NCBI GenBank assembly: GCA_964502775.1 | Contig: CAZCYE010000008.1 | Location: forward strand, 1 to 28,531 | Reading direction: 5' to 3' | DNA: 28,531 nucleotides | Origin: CAZCYE01 sp964502775 | Lineage (GTDB): Bacteria > Actinomycetota > Acidimicrobiia > IMCC26256 > PALSA-555 | Shown: one piece after another, positions 14,997 through 21,724 of the stretch | How positions within the stretch are numbered: the stretch's first letter is position 1 | Layout of the letters: each line of letters begins with the position of its first letter | Made by a program: the position numbers and the translations under genes | Notes under the pieces: generated by a model | The model's input: only the letters and a program-made list of their open reading frames with translations | What the model was told of the DNA's origin: nothing | Database searches by the model: none

Positions 14997-15566
14997 ATGG
15001 CCACCGACATCGTGCTCGTGCGCCACGGCGAGACGGAGTGGAGCCGCGAAGGTCGGCACACGAGCCGGACCGACGTGCCCCTGACCCAAGCCGGCCGTCG
15101 CCAGGCCGAGCGTCTGCGGGGCCGCATGGCTGCGTTCGGGTTCGCATCCGTGCTCGTGAGCCCGATGGCCCGGGCGCGGGAGACGGCGGCGATCTGCGGG
15201 TTGGGCACGGCGGCCGAGGTCGACGACGACTTGCGCGAGTGGGACTACGGCGAGGTCGAGGGGCTCGACACCGAACAGGTCCGCGCGGCGCGCGGTGATG
15301 CCCGATGGACGGTCTGGCGGGACGACCTCCCCGGCGGCGAGACGCTCGCCCAGGTGGGCATCCGCGCCGACCGCGTGATCGAGCGCGTCCAGCACGTCGA
15401 GGGCACGGTCGCGCTGTTCGGCCACGCGCACTGCCTCCGCATCCTCACCGCGCGTTGGCTCGAGCTCGAGCCCGTCGAGGGCCGCCGCTTCGTGCTCGCC
15501 ACGGGGACGCTGTCGCGCCTCGGCTACGAACGCGAGACGCGCGCGGTGCTGTCGTGGAACACGTGA
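14997..15566 (+). CDS. histidine phosphatase superfamily (phosphoglycerate mutase-like) protein
   Basis: A 189-residue phosphohydrolase of the branch that forms a phosphohistidine intermediate. Seen: IVLVRHGETEWS with the catalytic RHG near residue 8, RTDVPLTQAGRRQAERL, SPMARARETAAI, LREWDYGEVEGL and the second catalytic His in FGHAHCLRILTARWL. True glycolytic mutases are longer, so this is more likely a broad phosphatase (GpmB/CobC/acid-phosphatase type); the substrate is not readable. It diverges from the thiamine operon, and the distance from the THI promoter (under 60 bases) means the two promoters overlap. The ribosome-binding site before ATG 14997 is weak. A TMP phosphatase role would fit the neighbourhood but is only a guess. 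Confidence 0.88.
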   Translation: MATDIVLVRHGETEWSREGRHTSRTDVPLTQAGRRQAERLRGRMAAFGFASVLVSPMARARETAAICGLGTAAEVDDDLREWDYGEVEGLDTEQVRAARGDARWTVWRDDLPGGETLAQVGIRADRVIERVQHVEGTVALFGHAHCLRILTARWLELEPVEGRRFVLATGTLSRLGYERETRAVLSWNT

Positions 15567-15569
15567 TCG

Positions 15570-15611
15570 CCTCTCGTGGCTGCGCGCGCCCGCGCGCGGC
15601 CTCTCGTGGCC
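15570..15611. terminator. candidate bidirectional terminator between convergent genes, with flanking repeat
   Basis: Between the convergent phosphatase and beta-propeller genes, GGCTGCGCGC (15578-15587) pairs with GCGCGCGGCC (15592-15601), with one T-G wobble and a 4-base loop. The hairpin lies between two exact copies of CCTCTCGTGGC (starting at 15570 and 15600). There is no T-run, as is common for high-GC actinobacteria. Confidence 0.5.
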
Positions 15612-15618
15612 GCGACGT

Positions 15619-16770
15619 CTAGCGGTAGTTGCCGGTGTGGCCCATGCTGTAGCGGCCGGGCTGGGGGAAGATGGCGAGGCCGTGGGGTCCGCTGCCCACT
15701 CGGATGCGCTGGAGCAGCGTCCCGGCCACGGTGTCGAACACGTAGACCTCGTTGTTGTACCGGCCGGCCACCCAGAACGTGGCGCCGTCGGACGACACGC
15801 CGCCCATGTCGGGGCTTCCACCGCCGGGGATGACCCAGTCGCGGATCTTGGCACGCGTCGCGAAGTCGATCTCGGTCACCGTGCCCGCGAGCCGGTTGGT
15901 GGCGTAGAGCTTGGTGCCGTCGCGGCTCACATACAGGCCGTGCGCGCCGCGGCCGGTGGGTACGAAGCCGACCTCGGTCATGGACTGCCAGTCGATGATC
16001 GAGACGCCACCACCGTTCTTCACGTGGTTGGCCACGTACACGAGCGCCCCGTCGGGCGAGAGCTTCACGTCGATGGGCTCGCCACCCACGTTCACCGCTC
16101 CCGTCACGACATGGTTCACCATATCGACGCGCACCACCCAGCCCGAGAACTCGCAGCTGAACAGCGCGGTGGTGCCGTCCGCGGTGAAGTCGCCGTGGTT
16201 CACGCCACTGTGCGGGATCTCGATGCTCGTGATGAGCTGCCAGGTGACGGGGTCACGGATGTCGAGCTGGCTCTCACGCTCGGCCACCACGATGGCGAAC
16301 TTCCCGTCGGGGGTGAAGTACAGGTTGTACGGGTCGTTGATGGGGATATCGGGTCCCGACCGATCCCCGGTACGCGGGTCGATCGGGCTGAGCGTGTTGC
16401 CCGCGGTGTTGTTGGCGTACAGCATCTGCATGTCGTACGACGGCACCACGTGCTGGGGGAAGTCGCCCACGGGGATGGTGTGGATCACCTGGAACGTGGC
16501 CGGGTCGATCACGGTCACGGTGTCGGAGCCGTTGTTGGGCACGTACACCCGGGGCGGCACGTCGGCCACCGACTCGTCGAGCATGCCCGCCTGGGTGTAG
16601 CGGTACACGTTGGTGAGCTCCTCGGTGGTCGTGGTGGTCGACGAGGTGGAGGTGGCGCTCGAGGTGGTGGGAGCGGCCTTCGTCGAGTCGTCCCTGGTCG
16701 CGACGACCGCGCCCACACCGGCGCCAACGAGAACGATCGCGAGCACGACCAACAGGACCCCCCGGCGCAT
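15619..16770 (-). CDS. membrane-anchored YVTN-type beta-propeller protein
   Basis: A 383-residue exported protein. Residues 1-25 form a signal or anchor helix (MRRGVLLVVLAIVLVGAGVG), followed by a Thr/Ser-rich linker and then repeated propeller blades: RVYVPNNGSDTVTVIDPATFQ, MLYANNTAGNTLSPIDP, ALVYVANHVKNGGGVSIIDW, KLYATNRLAGTVTEIDF and FWVAGRYNNEVYVFDT. These match the YncE/cytochrome-d1-like (YVTN) families. The end, PQPGRYSMGHTGNYR, is a distinctive tail I associate with related actinobacterial propellers. No c-type heme motif is present. ATG 16770 lies 8 bases after TAGAAA, matching the leaderless pattern less perfectly; an upstream ATG at 16809 would put charged residues before the signal. 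Role unknown; ligand binding or extracellular scaffolding are possible. Confidence 0.83.
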   Translation of the reverse strand: MRRGVLLVVLAIVLVGAGVGAVVATRDDSTKAAPTTSSATSTSSTTTTTEELTNVYRYTQAGMLDESVADVPPRVYVPNNGSDTVTVIDPATFQVIHTIPVGDFPQHVVPSYDMQMLYANNTAGNTLSPIDPRTGDRSGPDIPINDPYNLYFTPDGKFAIVVAERESQLDIRDPVTWQLITSIEIPHSGVNHGDFTADGTTALFSCEFSGWVVRVDMVNHVVTGAVNVGGEPIDVKLSPDGALVYVANHVKNGGGVSIIDWQSMTEVGFVPTGRGAHGLYVSRDGTKLYATNRLAGTVTEIDFATRAKIRDWVIPGGGSPDMGGVSSDGATFWVAGRYNNEVYVFDTVAGTLLQRIRVGSGPHGLAIFPQPGRYSMGHTGNYR

Positions 16771-16778
16771 GGCCCCCG

Positions 16779-16784
16779 TTTCTA
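16779..16784 (-). promoter_or_regulatory. -10-like element before the beta-propeller gene
   Basis: TAGAAA on the minus strand with an 8-base gap to ATG 16770. The last base deviates from TAnnnT, but the spacing equals that of the other leaderless genes here. Confidence 0.35.
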
Positions 16785-16883
16785 GTCGGCGCGCCCCCCG
16801 ATCAGTCATCAGGGCGGGGCGGGGGCGCCCGCACTCGCCGAGTCGCGAGCGGCCGGCTGGCCGGGTCGGCCCGCGACTGGCTC

Positions 16884-16889
16884 TAGCGT
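16884..16889 (+). promoter_or_regulatory. -10 element of leaderless dehydrogenase promoter
   Basis: TAGCGT, 6 bases before GTG 16896. It is identical to the element before the flavin reductase. No ribosome-binding site lies before the GTG, supporting a leaderless mRNA. Confidence 0.5.
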
Positions 16890-16895
16890 CGCGGC

Positions 16896-18044
16896 GTGCG
16901 CCCGCTCACTGCCCTGATGACCGATCGAGGCCACGAGCAGGTGGTGCTGGTCACCGACACCGCGTCGGGGCTCCGAGCCGTGATCGCGATCCATTCCACC
17001 GCGCTCGGGCCGTCGCTGGGTGGGATCCGCTTCTGGCGGTACCCGAGCGAGCGCGACGCGCGGGCCGACGCGCTGGCGCTCTCGGAGGCGATGACGCTCA
17101 AGGCCGCCGCGGCCGGTCTCCATCTGGGCGGGGGCAAGGCGGTGGTGATGGTGGACGATCCGGCGCAGCCACGCTCGGAGGCCCTGCTCGAGGCGTTGGG
17201 CCGCGCCATCGACGATCTCGGCGGCCGCTACCTCGCCGCCGAGGACGTGGGCGCCACGACCCGTGACATGGATCTGATCGCCCGGGTCACGCCGTGGGTC
17301 ACCGGCGTGAGCGAGCACCTCGGCGGTTCGGGTGACCCATCGCCGGTGACGGCCTGGGGATTGCGCTGCGCGATGCAGGCCGTGGTGCGGGCGCTCGACG
17401 GCGAGGGTGCCACGCTCGCCGGTCGCCGCGTGGCGATCCAGGGGGCGGGCAAGGTGGGGTCGCACCTCGCTCGCCTGGTCGCCGACGAGGGGGCAGTGCT
17501 CCTGGTCGCCGACGTGGACGCCGGACGGGCCCATGCCGTGGCGGAGGCGTGCGGTGCCGAGGTGGTGCCCGTCGCCGACGTGGTCCGTGTCACCTGCGAC
17601 GTGCTCGCGCCGTGCGCGCTCGGCGGCGTGCTGAGCGAGGAGATCGTGCCCGAGTTGCGATGCCGGGCCGTGTGCGGCGCCGCCAACAACCAGCTCGCGT
17701 CGAGCCGGGTCGACGATCTCCTCGCCGCGCGCGGGGTGCTGTACGCGCCCGACTTCGTGGTGAGCGCCGGCGGGATCATCAACATCGCCGAGGAGCTCAG
17801 AGGCTACGAGCGCGCGCGAGCGCTCCGGGCGGCCGAGCGCATCGGTGACACGGTGACCGAGGTCATCCGCCGGTCGCGAGCGACCGGGTTCGCCCCGGGT
17901 CGGGTTGCCGAGGCGATGGCACGAGAGCGCATCGCCCGCGAGGGTGCGGCGCGCCGCTGGCGGCCGGGCGACCCCGCGGCATGGACCGGCGGCCTGCCGA
18001 TGCGCGCCCTACGACCGATCGTGGGGGGCGCGAGCTGCCGCTAG
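16896..18044 (+). CDS. Glu/Leu/Phe/Val dehydrogenase (leucine/valine dehydrogenase-like)
   Basis: NAD-dependent oxidative deamination of a branched-chain or aromatic amino acid to the keto acid. The 382 residues include HSTALGPSLGGIRFWRY, two active-site lysines (Lys69 in EAMTLKAAAAGL, Lys81 in HLGGGKAVV), the catalytic Asp117 in AAEDVGATTRDMD, a Rossmann motif VAIQGAGKVGSHLARL with the NAD-selecting acidic residue in VADVD, and ANNQLASSRVDDLL plus VVSAGGIINIAEEL. Length and motifs are those of leucine/valine dehydrogenases rather than hexameric glutamate dehydrogenase (about 450 residues). GTG 16896 is set by the TAGCGT element. A later in-frame ATG (residue 8) is a minor alternative. It converges on the 157-residue gene with 9 bases between stops. 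Confidence 0.92.
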   Translation: MRPLTALMTDRGHEQVVLVTDTASGLRAVIAIHSTALGPSLGGIRFWRYPSERDARADALALSEAMTLKAAAAGLHLGGGKAVVMVDDPAQPRSEALLEALGRAIDDLGGRYLAAEDVGATTRDMDLIARVTPWVTGVSEHLGGSGDPSPVTAWGLRCAMQAVVRALDGEGATLAGRRVAIQGAGKVGSHLARLVADEGAVLLVADVDAGRAHAVAEACGAEVVPVADVVRVTCDVLAPCALGGVLSEEIVPELRCRAVCGAANNQLASSRVDDLLAARGVLYAPDFVVSAGGIINIAEELRGYERARALRAAERIGDTVTEVIRRSRATGFAPGRVAEAMARERIAREGAARRWRPGDPAAWTGGLPMRALRPIVGGASCR

Positions 18045-18053
18045 TCGAGGCGA

Positions 18054-18527
18054 TTAGTCGGGGAGCTGATCCTTGTCGCGCCGCACCCACTGCCAGCCCT
18101 GACCGGGCGCGACCCCGAGGGCCTGCATCGCGCGCTGGGCGAACGACAGCAGCTGCTCGGGCGCGGTGTCCTCGGGAAAGGCGTAGTGATAGGCGGCCGC
18201 ACCCGCCTCGGCGTTGGGCCCGCTGACCGCCGCGCCCGCGAGCGTCGTACGGACGTCCTCCACGCTCACCCCCTTGCGGGGGATCACCGACACCCGCACC
18301 GTGCCGCCCTTGGGGCGTGCGATCGCGACGCGGGGGATCAGGTCGAGATCCATGCGTTGCGCGGCGGAGGCCCGGGCCATGCCGAGGTACTTGGTGCCCA
18401 TCGGCAGGTTGAAGGGCCGGAGCTCCATGCCGCCCACGCCGCCCATGAGCTTGCGGGACAGCACCTTGTCCGCCAGGTAGCCCGCGGCCTCGGAGGGGTC
18501 GTCCGCGTATACGCCGTCGTTGGCCAT
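18054..18527 (-). CDS. hypothetical protein (157 aa)
   Basis: I do not recognise this protein. It is soluble, without signal peptide or membrane segment. The N-terminal half has ASEAAGYLADKVLSRKLMGGVGG-like helix and glycine features (residues 12-34), then RPFNLPMGTKYLGMARASAAQRMDLDLIPRVAI; the C-terminal half has EDTAPEQLLSFAQRAMQALGV and ends GWQWVRRDKDQLPD. The start is well supported: ATG 18527 lies 6 bases after TAGGGT, and there is no usable alternative. It follows the diguanylate cyclase in orientation but has its own promoter, with a hairpin (18544-18569) between them. Confidence 0.75.
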   Translation of the reverse strand: MANDGVYADDPSEAAGYLADKVLSRKLMGGVGGMELRPFNLPMGTKYLGMARASAAQRMDLDLIPRVAIARPKGGTVRVSVIPRKGVSVEDVRTTLAGAAVSGPNAEAGAAAYHYAFPEDTAPEQLLSFAQRAMQALGVAPGQGWQWVRRDKDQLPD

Positions 18528-18533
18528 CGACCA

Positions 18534-18539
18534 ACCCTA
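18534..18539 (-). promoter_or_regulatory. -10 element of leaderless promoter
   Basis: TAGGGT on the minus strand, 6 bases before ATG 18527, in the 58-base gap downstream of the diguanylate cyclase gene. Confidence 0.45.
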
Positions 18540-18543
18540 GTGA

Positions 18544-18569
18544 GCGCCGGTCTTGCCCGCACCGGGCGC
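18544..18569 (-). terminator. weak terminator-like hairpin after diguanylate cyclase
   Basis: GCGCCGG (18544-18550) can pair with CCGGGCGC (18562-18569) with one bulge and an 11-base loop. No T-run follows. It sits between the cyclase stop and the next promoter, where a terminator would be expected. Confidence 0.3.
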
Positions 18570-18585
18570 CGCCGATCGGGTGTGC

Positions 18586-20361
18586 TCAGGCCTCGAGCAT
18601 CCCGGCCAGCTCGTCGTCGGTGAGGGAGGTCTTGTTGGGGTCGCTGACCACCACGCGATCGCGTCCGGCGGCCTTGGCGGCGAGCAGCGCCGTGTCGGCG
18701 GCGTCGAGGGCCTCGCCGAACGTCCAGCCCGTCTCGGCCGCGGCCAGCCCGAAGCTCACGGTGAACGGGGGGACGGACCCCTCGCCGAGCGCTTGGGCCA
18801 GGCTGTGGCGGATGCGCTCGAGGACCGTGAAGGCGTCGGACGTGTTGCAGTCGGGGAGCACCACCACGAACTCCTCGCCGCCGTAGCGGGCGGGGATGTC
18901 GGCCGGTCGCACGGCGTCGCGCAGCACCCGGGCGAAGAGTCGCAGCGCTCGGTCGCCGGCTTCGTGGCCGTACACGTCGTTGAGCTTCTTGAAGTGGTCG
19001 AGGTCGCCGTAGGCCACCACGTAGGACCGCGCTTCGTCGGTGAGCTCGCGGGTCTGGGTCTCGAGGCTGCGGCGGTTCAGCAGCCCCGTCAGCGGATCGG
19101 TGCGCGCCTGGGTCTCCGAGCGGGCGAAGGCCCGCATCATGCCGATGCGCTCGCCCGACTTGCGGGCCACGAGCTCGATCGCCGCGATCTGGTCTCGATC
19201 CATGAGATCGCGGGCGGATCCGATGGCGTGCACCACGCCCACGGTCTTGCCCGCGATGCTGACGGGGACGCACACGGCCGAGCATCCGCCGACAGCGGGT
19301 CCCGATGTGCGGTTGCGCAGGTAGGGGCACGCGTCGAGCTCGGCGCTGTCTGCGAACACCTGCGTCTGACCCCGCACGGCCGCGGGGCACTCGAAGGGCG
19401 CGCTCACGCCGCAGCCGGGGGCCTCGGCTGTGCCGGTGGTGGTGGCGACCTGGTGGAAGTGGGCCCGGCTCGAGTCGGCGAGCAGGAGCTCGGCGGGCAC
19501 GCCGGGCGCGGTCCGGCGCAGCGCCTCCGCGACCAGGCCGTAGGAGGCGTCCTCGGTGTGCACCATCTCGAGCGCGCGCTGGAGGCGGCTCTCGAGCTCG
19601 TCGCGGTGCGTCTGCGCGGCGCGTTCCCGATCCTTGACCGCCTCCTCGCGGCCCCAGACCCGGCTGGCGTGTACCACCAGCCCGAAGAGCGTGAGGACGG
19701 CCACCCCCACGATGCCCGCGATGACCCACAGGACCGAGAGCGCCGAATCGAGCGTGGCGTTGTGGACTCGCACCGACTTCTGCAGCGCGGCCACGTAGCG
19801 GCTCTCGATGGAGCGGACGGCGGTGGCCTGCTCCTCGAACAGAGCGATCGTTCGCTGCAGCTCCGTCGCGGTGGGGATTTGGAGGGCGATCGAACCGGTA
19901 CCCACGAGATCGTCGTGGAGCCGGTCCACGGAACCCTGGATCGCCTGCTCGCCGGGGAGACCGGCTGCCTTGGACTGGTACTGGTCCCAGGCCTGCTCGA
20001 ACAGCCCGCTGATCCGGGCCACCTCGGCGACGTCCGGCAGGACCGCGCCGGTCGTGGGATCGATCGAGCCCTGGGCCGCCGCCTCTGCCCTTTCGGAGAG
20101 CGTCGCCGCCCGTTCCAGGGCTGCGATCGCGGGCCCGTAGCGGTCTTGGCTGCGCTCGGCCTGGCTGTGGGCCGCGGTCATCTGCGCGATCGCCATCCCG
20201 GCCACGAGGCCGAAGGCGACGACCGTGATGACGCCGAGGGCCACGAACTGGCGGTGGGGCGCCATGTGGCGGAGGCGTTCGAGCAGGGCCCGGTGCCGGG
20301 GCGCTGATCTCGCCTCGGGCAGGGGCTCTGCGTCGATGATCGTTGATTCCAGCGTGCTCAT
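18586..20361 (-). CDS. membrane diguanylate cyclase (sensor - GAF - GGDEF)
   Basis: Makes cyclic di-GMP from two GTP. The 591 residues run: cytoplasmic N-terminus, membrane segment 1 (about 39-61), an extracytoplasmic helical sensor region (about 62-205), membrane segment 2 (about 207-231), a short coiled linker, a GAF domain (about 265-410) and GGDEF (about 420-575). The active site is RYGGEEF (GGEEF at 494-498, an accepted active variant); the product-inhibition I-site RPAD (485-488) is intact at the correct 5-residue distance, and DPLTGLLNRR and YGDLDHFKKLND are standard. The GAF domain has five cysteines (317, 325, 345, 360, 364), including CPAAVRGQTQVF and CSAVCVPV, which might sense redox or bind a cofactor (inference). 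ATG 20361 has GGGAG 5 bases upstream, inside a 7-codon upstream ORF that overlaps it by ATGA. Confidence 0.92.
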   Translation of the reverse strand: MSTLESTIIDAEPLPEARSAPRHRALLERLRHMAPHRQFVALGVITVVAFGLVAGMAIAQMTAAHSQAERSQDRYGPAIAALERAATLSERAEAAAQGSIDPTTGAVLPDVAEVARISGLFEQAWDQYQSKAAGLPGEQAIQGSVDRLHDDLVGTGSIALQIPTATELQRTIALFEEQATAVRSIESRYVAALQKSVRVHNATLDSALSVLWVIAGIVGVAVLTLFGLVVHASRVWGREEAVKDRERAAQTHRDELESRLQRALEMVHTEDASYGLVAEALRRTAPGVPAELLLADSSRAHFHQVATTTGTAEAPGCGVSAPFECPAAVRGQTQVFADSAELDACPYLRNRTSGPAVGGCSAVCVPVSIAGKTVGVVHAIGSARDLMDRDQIAAIELVARKSGERIGMMRAFARSETQARTDPLTGLLNRRSLETQTRELTDEARSYVVAYGDLDHFKKLNDVYGHEAGDRALRLFARVLRDAVRPADIPARYGGEEFVVVLPDCNTSDAFTVLERIRHSLAQALGEGSVPPFTVSFGLAAAETGWTFGEALDAADTALLAAKAAGRDRVVVSDPNKTSLTDDELAGMLEA

Positions 20362-20381
20362 GCGGACTCCCAGTCGCTCAT
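20358..20381 (-). CDS. possible 7-codon upstream ORF coupled to the diguanylate cyclase
   Basis: ATG 20381 opens a frame encoding MSDWESA, whose TGA overlaps the cyclase ATG as ATGA. A -10-like GATAGT (20389-20394) ends 7 bases before this ATG, the same spacing as the leaderless genes in this window, so the mRNA may begin with this ORF. The cyclase ribosome-binding site GGGAG lies inside it. Its translation could therefore gate cyclase expression. Chance remains possible for so short a frame. Confidence 0.35.
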   Translation of the reverse strand: MSDWESA

Positions 20382-20388
20382 GCGTTGG

Positions 20389-20394
20389 ACTATC
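20389..20394 (-). promoter_or_regulatory. -10-like element of the diguanylate cyclase promoter
   Basis: GATAGT on the minus strand, 7 bases before the upstream ORF ATG at 20381. It matches TAnnnT at two of three key positions. The TTAGTG hexamer 17 bases further upstream (20412-20417) is a weak -35. Confidence 0.35.
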
Positions 20395-20414
20395 GGCGCA
20401 TCAGGGCCCGGCAC

Positions 20415-20434
20415 TAAGGGTCAAATGTCCCGAA
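20415..20434 (-). promoter_or_regulatory. DosR/DevR-like palindromic operator
   Basis: The plus-strand core GGGTCAAATGTCCC (20418-20431) is an imperfect palindrome. The 20-base site TAAGGGTCAAATGTCCCGAA matches the published DosR consensus TTSGGGACTWWAGTCCCSAA at 15 of 20 positions by eye, including the complete right half GTCCCGAA. Its centre is about 43.5 bases upstream of the predicted cyclase transcription start, where DosR-type activators typically bind. No DosR gene is in the window. Confidence 0.35.
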
Positions 20435-20435
20435 A

Positions 20436-20490
20436 CCTCCACCCTGGGTCGACTCCGCTGGGCGCTCCCGGCCGTCCGGCCAGCGCTCCG
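20436..20490 (+). repeat. 55-bp direct repeat, copy 1
   Basis: Begins CCTCCACCCTGGGTCGACTC and ends GCGCTCCG. About 51 of 55 positions match copy 2, with a 64-base period. Copy 1 can also fold: GGGCGCT (20460-20466) pairs with AGCGCTCC (20482-20489), enclosing GGCCG/CGGCC, a 12-pair hairpin with a small bulge. Confidence 0.9.
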
Positions 20491-20499
20491 CTTCGTCTT

Positions 20500-20554
20500 C
20501 CTCCACCCTGGGTCGACTCCCCTGGGCGCTCCCGACCGTCCGGCCCCCGCTCCG
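20500..20554 (+). repeat. 55-bp direct repeat, copy 2
   Basis: Second copy of the unit starting at 20436. The differences change the arm after GGCC, so the hairpin of copy 1 is not kept. It lies 22 bases before the phospholipase-D-like start codon. Confidence 0.9.
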
Positions 20555-20564
20555 ATCGAGGGGC

Positions 20565-20570
20565 TATGGG
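20565..20570 (+). promoter_or_regulatory. -10-like element before the phospholipase-D-like gene
   Basis: TATGGG, 6 bases before ATG 20577. It fits the leaderless spacing but not the final T of TAnnnT. There is no ribosome-binding site before the ATG. Confidence 0.3.
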
Positions 20571-20576
20571 CTCCGC

Positions 20577-21722
20577 ATGAGCCAGGCTGGGCCCGTGGAG
20601 GCCGCGTACGAGCTCTGCGTGGGGGCCCCGGCGTTCGTCGCCGCGCTCGCCGCGGCGTTGCCCGACTGCGAACGGCGACTGCTCGTGCAGTTCTCCACCT
20701 TCGAGGGCGACTCGGCGGGTCGGGAGCTGGCCCGGATGCTCGCGGAGCGGGCGCGCGCGGGCGTGGAGGTGCGCATGCTCCTCGATGCCTACAGCGACAT
20801 GATCGTGAACGACATCTATCCCCTCGCGCTCCATCGGAGGCGCGAGGCGCGCCGTGAGCGGGCGGCGACCCGAGCGCTGCTCGACGAGCTCCGAGCCGCC
20901 GGTGTCGCGATCAAGCGCACCGCCCCGCCAGGTCGGTTCCGCCGCTACCTGCTGTATCGAGACCACAAGAAGATGGTCGTGCTCGACGATCGTGTCGCCT
21001 TCGTGGGTGGGCTCAACGTGTCGGAGCACAACTACGACTGGCACGACTTCATGGTGCGGATCGAGGGCCCGGTGGTCGCCGACCTCGTCGCCGACCACAC
21101 CTCCACCTGGGATGGCGCGACGGTGGTGCTCGATGGAGCCCGCCCCGATCGCGACTACGTGCTCAACCAGTGCGCGGGGCGGCCGTCGATCATGGAGGAG
21201 GTGCTGCGCCTCGTGGACGGCGCGCGCCGCCGGGTGGTGTTCGAGTCGCCGTACCTGCTCGGCGAAGGTATCGAGGCCGCGATCCTGCGAGCGGCCCGGC
21301 GGGGCGTGGACGTCACGTTGGTGTTGCCGTCCCGGCCCAACCACGTGCATTCGCGGGTGTGGGTACGCAGCGTGCTCCGGCGCCTCCGCCACCACAACAT
21401 CGCGATCCACGGCTACCGCGGCGCGGGGGGCATGACGCACGCCAAGCTCATGATCGTGGACGACGAGATCACCACCTTCGGTTCGCTCAACTTCCTCGAG
21501 CTCGAGGCCATCACCCAGAAGGAGCTCAACGTCTTCTCTCGCGATCCCGGACTGCTCCGGCAACTGAATGCGCTCGTGGTCGCGGATGTGGCGGCGAGTA
21601 CCCGGATCCCACGCCCGGTGTCGGGCTTCGGCCGCTTCACCTACGATCTGACCTACCGGTTCTTCCGGTGGTACACGGACCGGCTCCTGAAGGATCCCGC
21701 CTGGAGGGCGCGGTACTGCTAG
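20577..21722 (+). CDS. phospholipase D / cardiolipin synthase-like protein
   Basis: A 381-residue enzyme with two HKD motifs, the mark of the PLD superfamily: HKKMVVLD (His130, Lys132, Asp137) followed by GGLNVSE, and HAKLMIVD (His288, Lys290, Asp295) followed by FGSLNF. This pair forms one active site that transfers or hydrolyses phosphatidyl groups. The architecture matches bacterial cardiolipin synthases (ClsB-like), but without an N-terminal membrane anchor. The C-terminal FTYDLTYRFFRWYTDRLL is an amphipathic aromatic helix likely to touch the membrane. It is followed after 2 bases by a DedA/VTT-like membrane gene, so both probably act in membrane lipid turnover. Nuclease activity is the alternative within this superfamily. 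Confidence 0.88.
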   Translation: MSQAGPVEAAYELCVGAPAFVAALAAALPDCERRLLVQFSTFEGDSAGRELARMLAERARAGVEVRMLLDAYSDMIVNDIYPLALHRRREARRERAATRALLDELRAAGVAIKRTAPPGRFRRYLLYRDHKKMVVLDDRVAFVGGLNVSEHNYDWHDFMVRIEGPVVADLVADHTSTWDGATVVLDGARPDRDYVLNQCAGRPSIMEEVLRLVDGARRRVVFESPYLLGEGIEAAILRAARRGVDVTLVLPSRPNHVHSRVWVRSVLRRLRHHNIAIHGYRGAGGMTHAKLMIVDDEITTFGSLNFLELEAITQKELNVFSRDPGLLRQLNALVVADVAASTRIPRPVSGFGRFTYDLTYRFFRWYTDRLLKDPAWRARYC

Positions 21723-21724
21723 TC

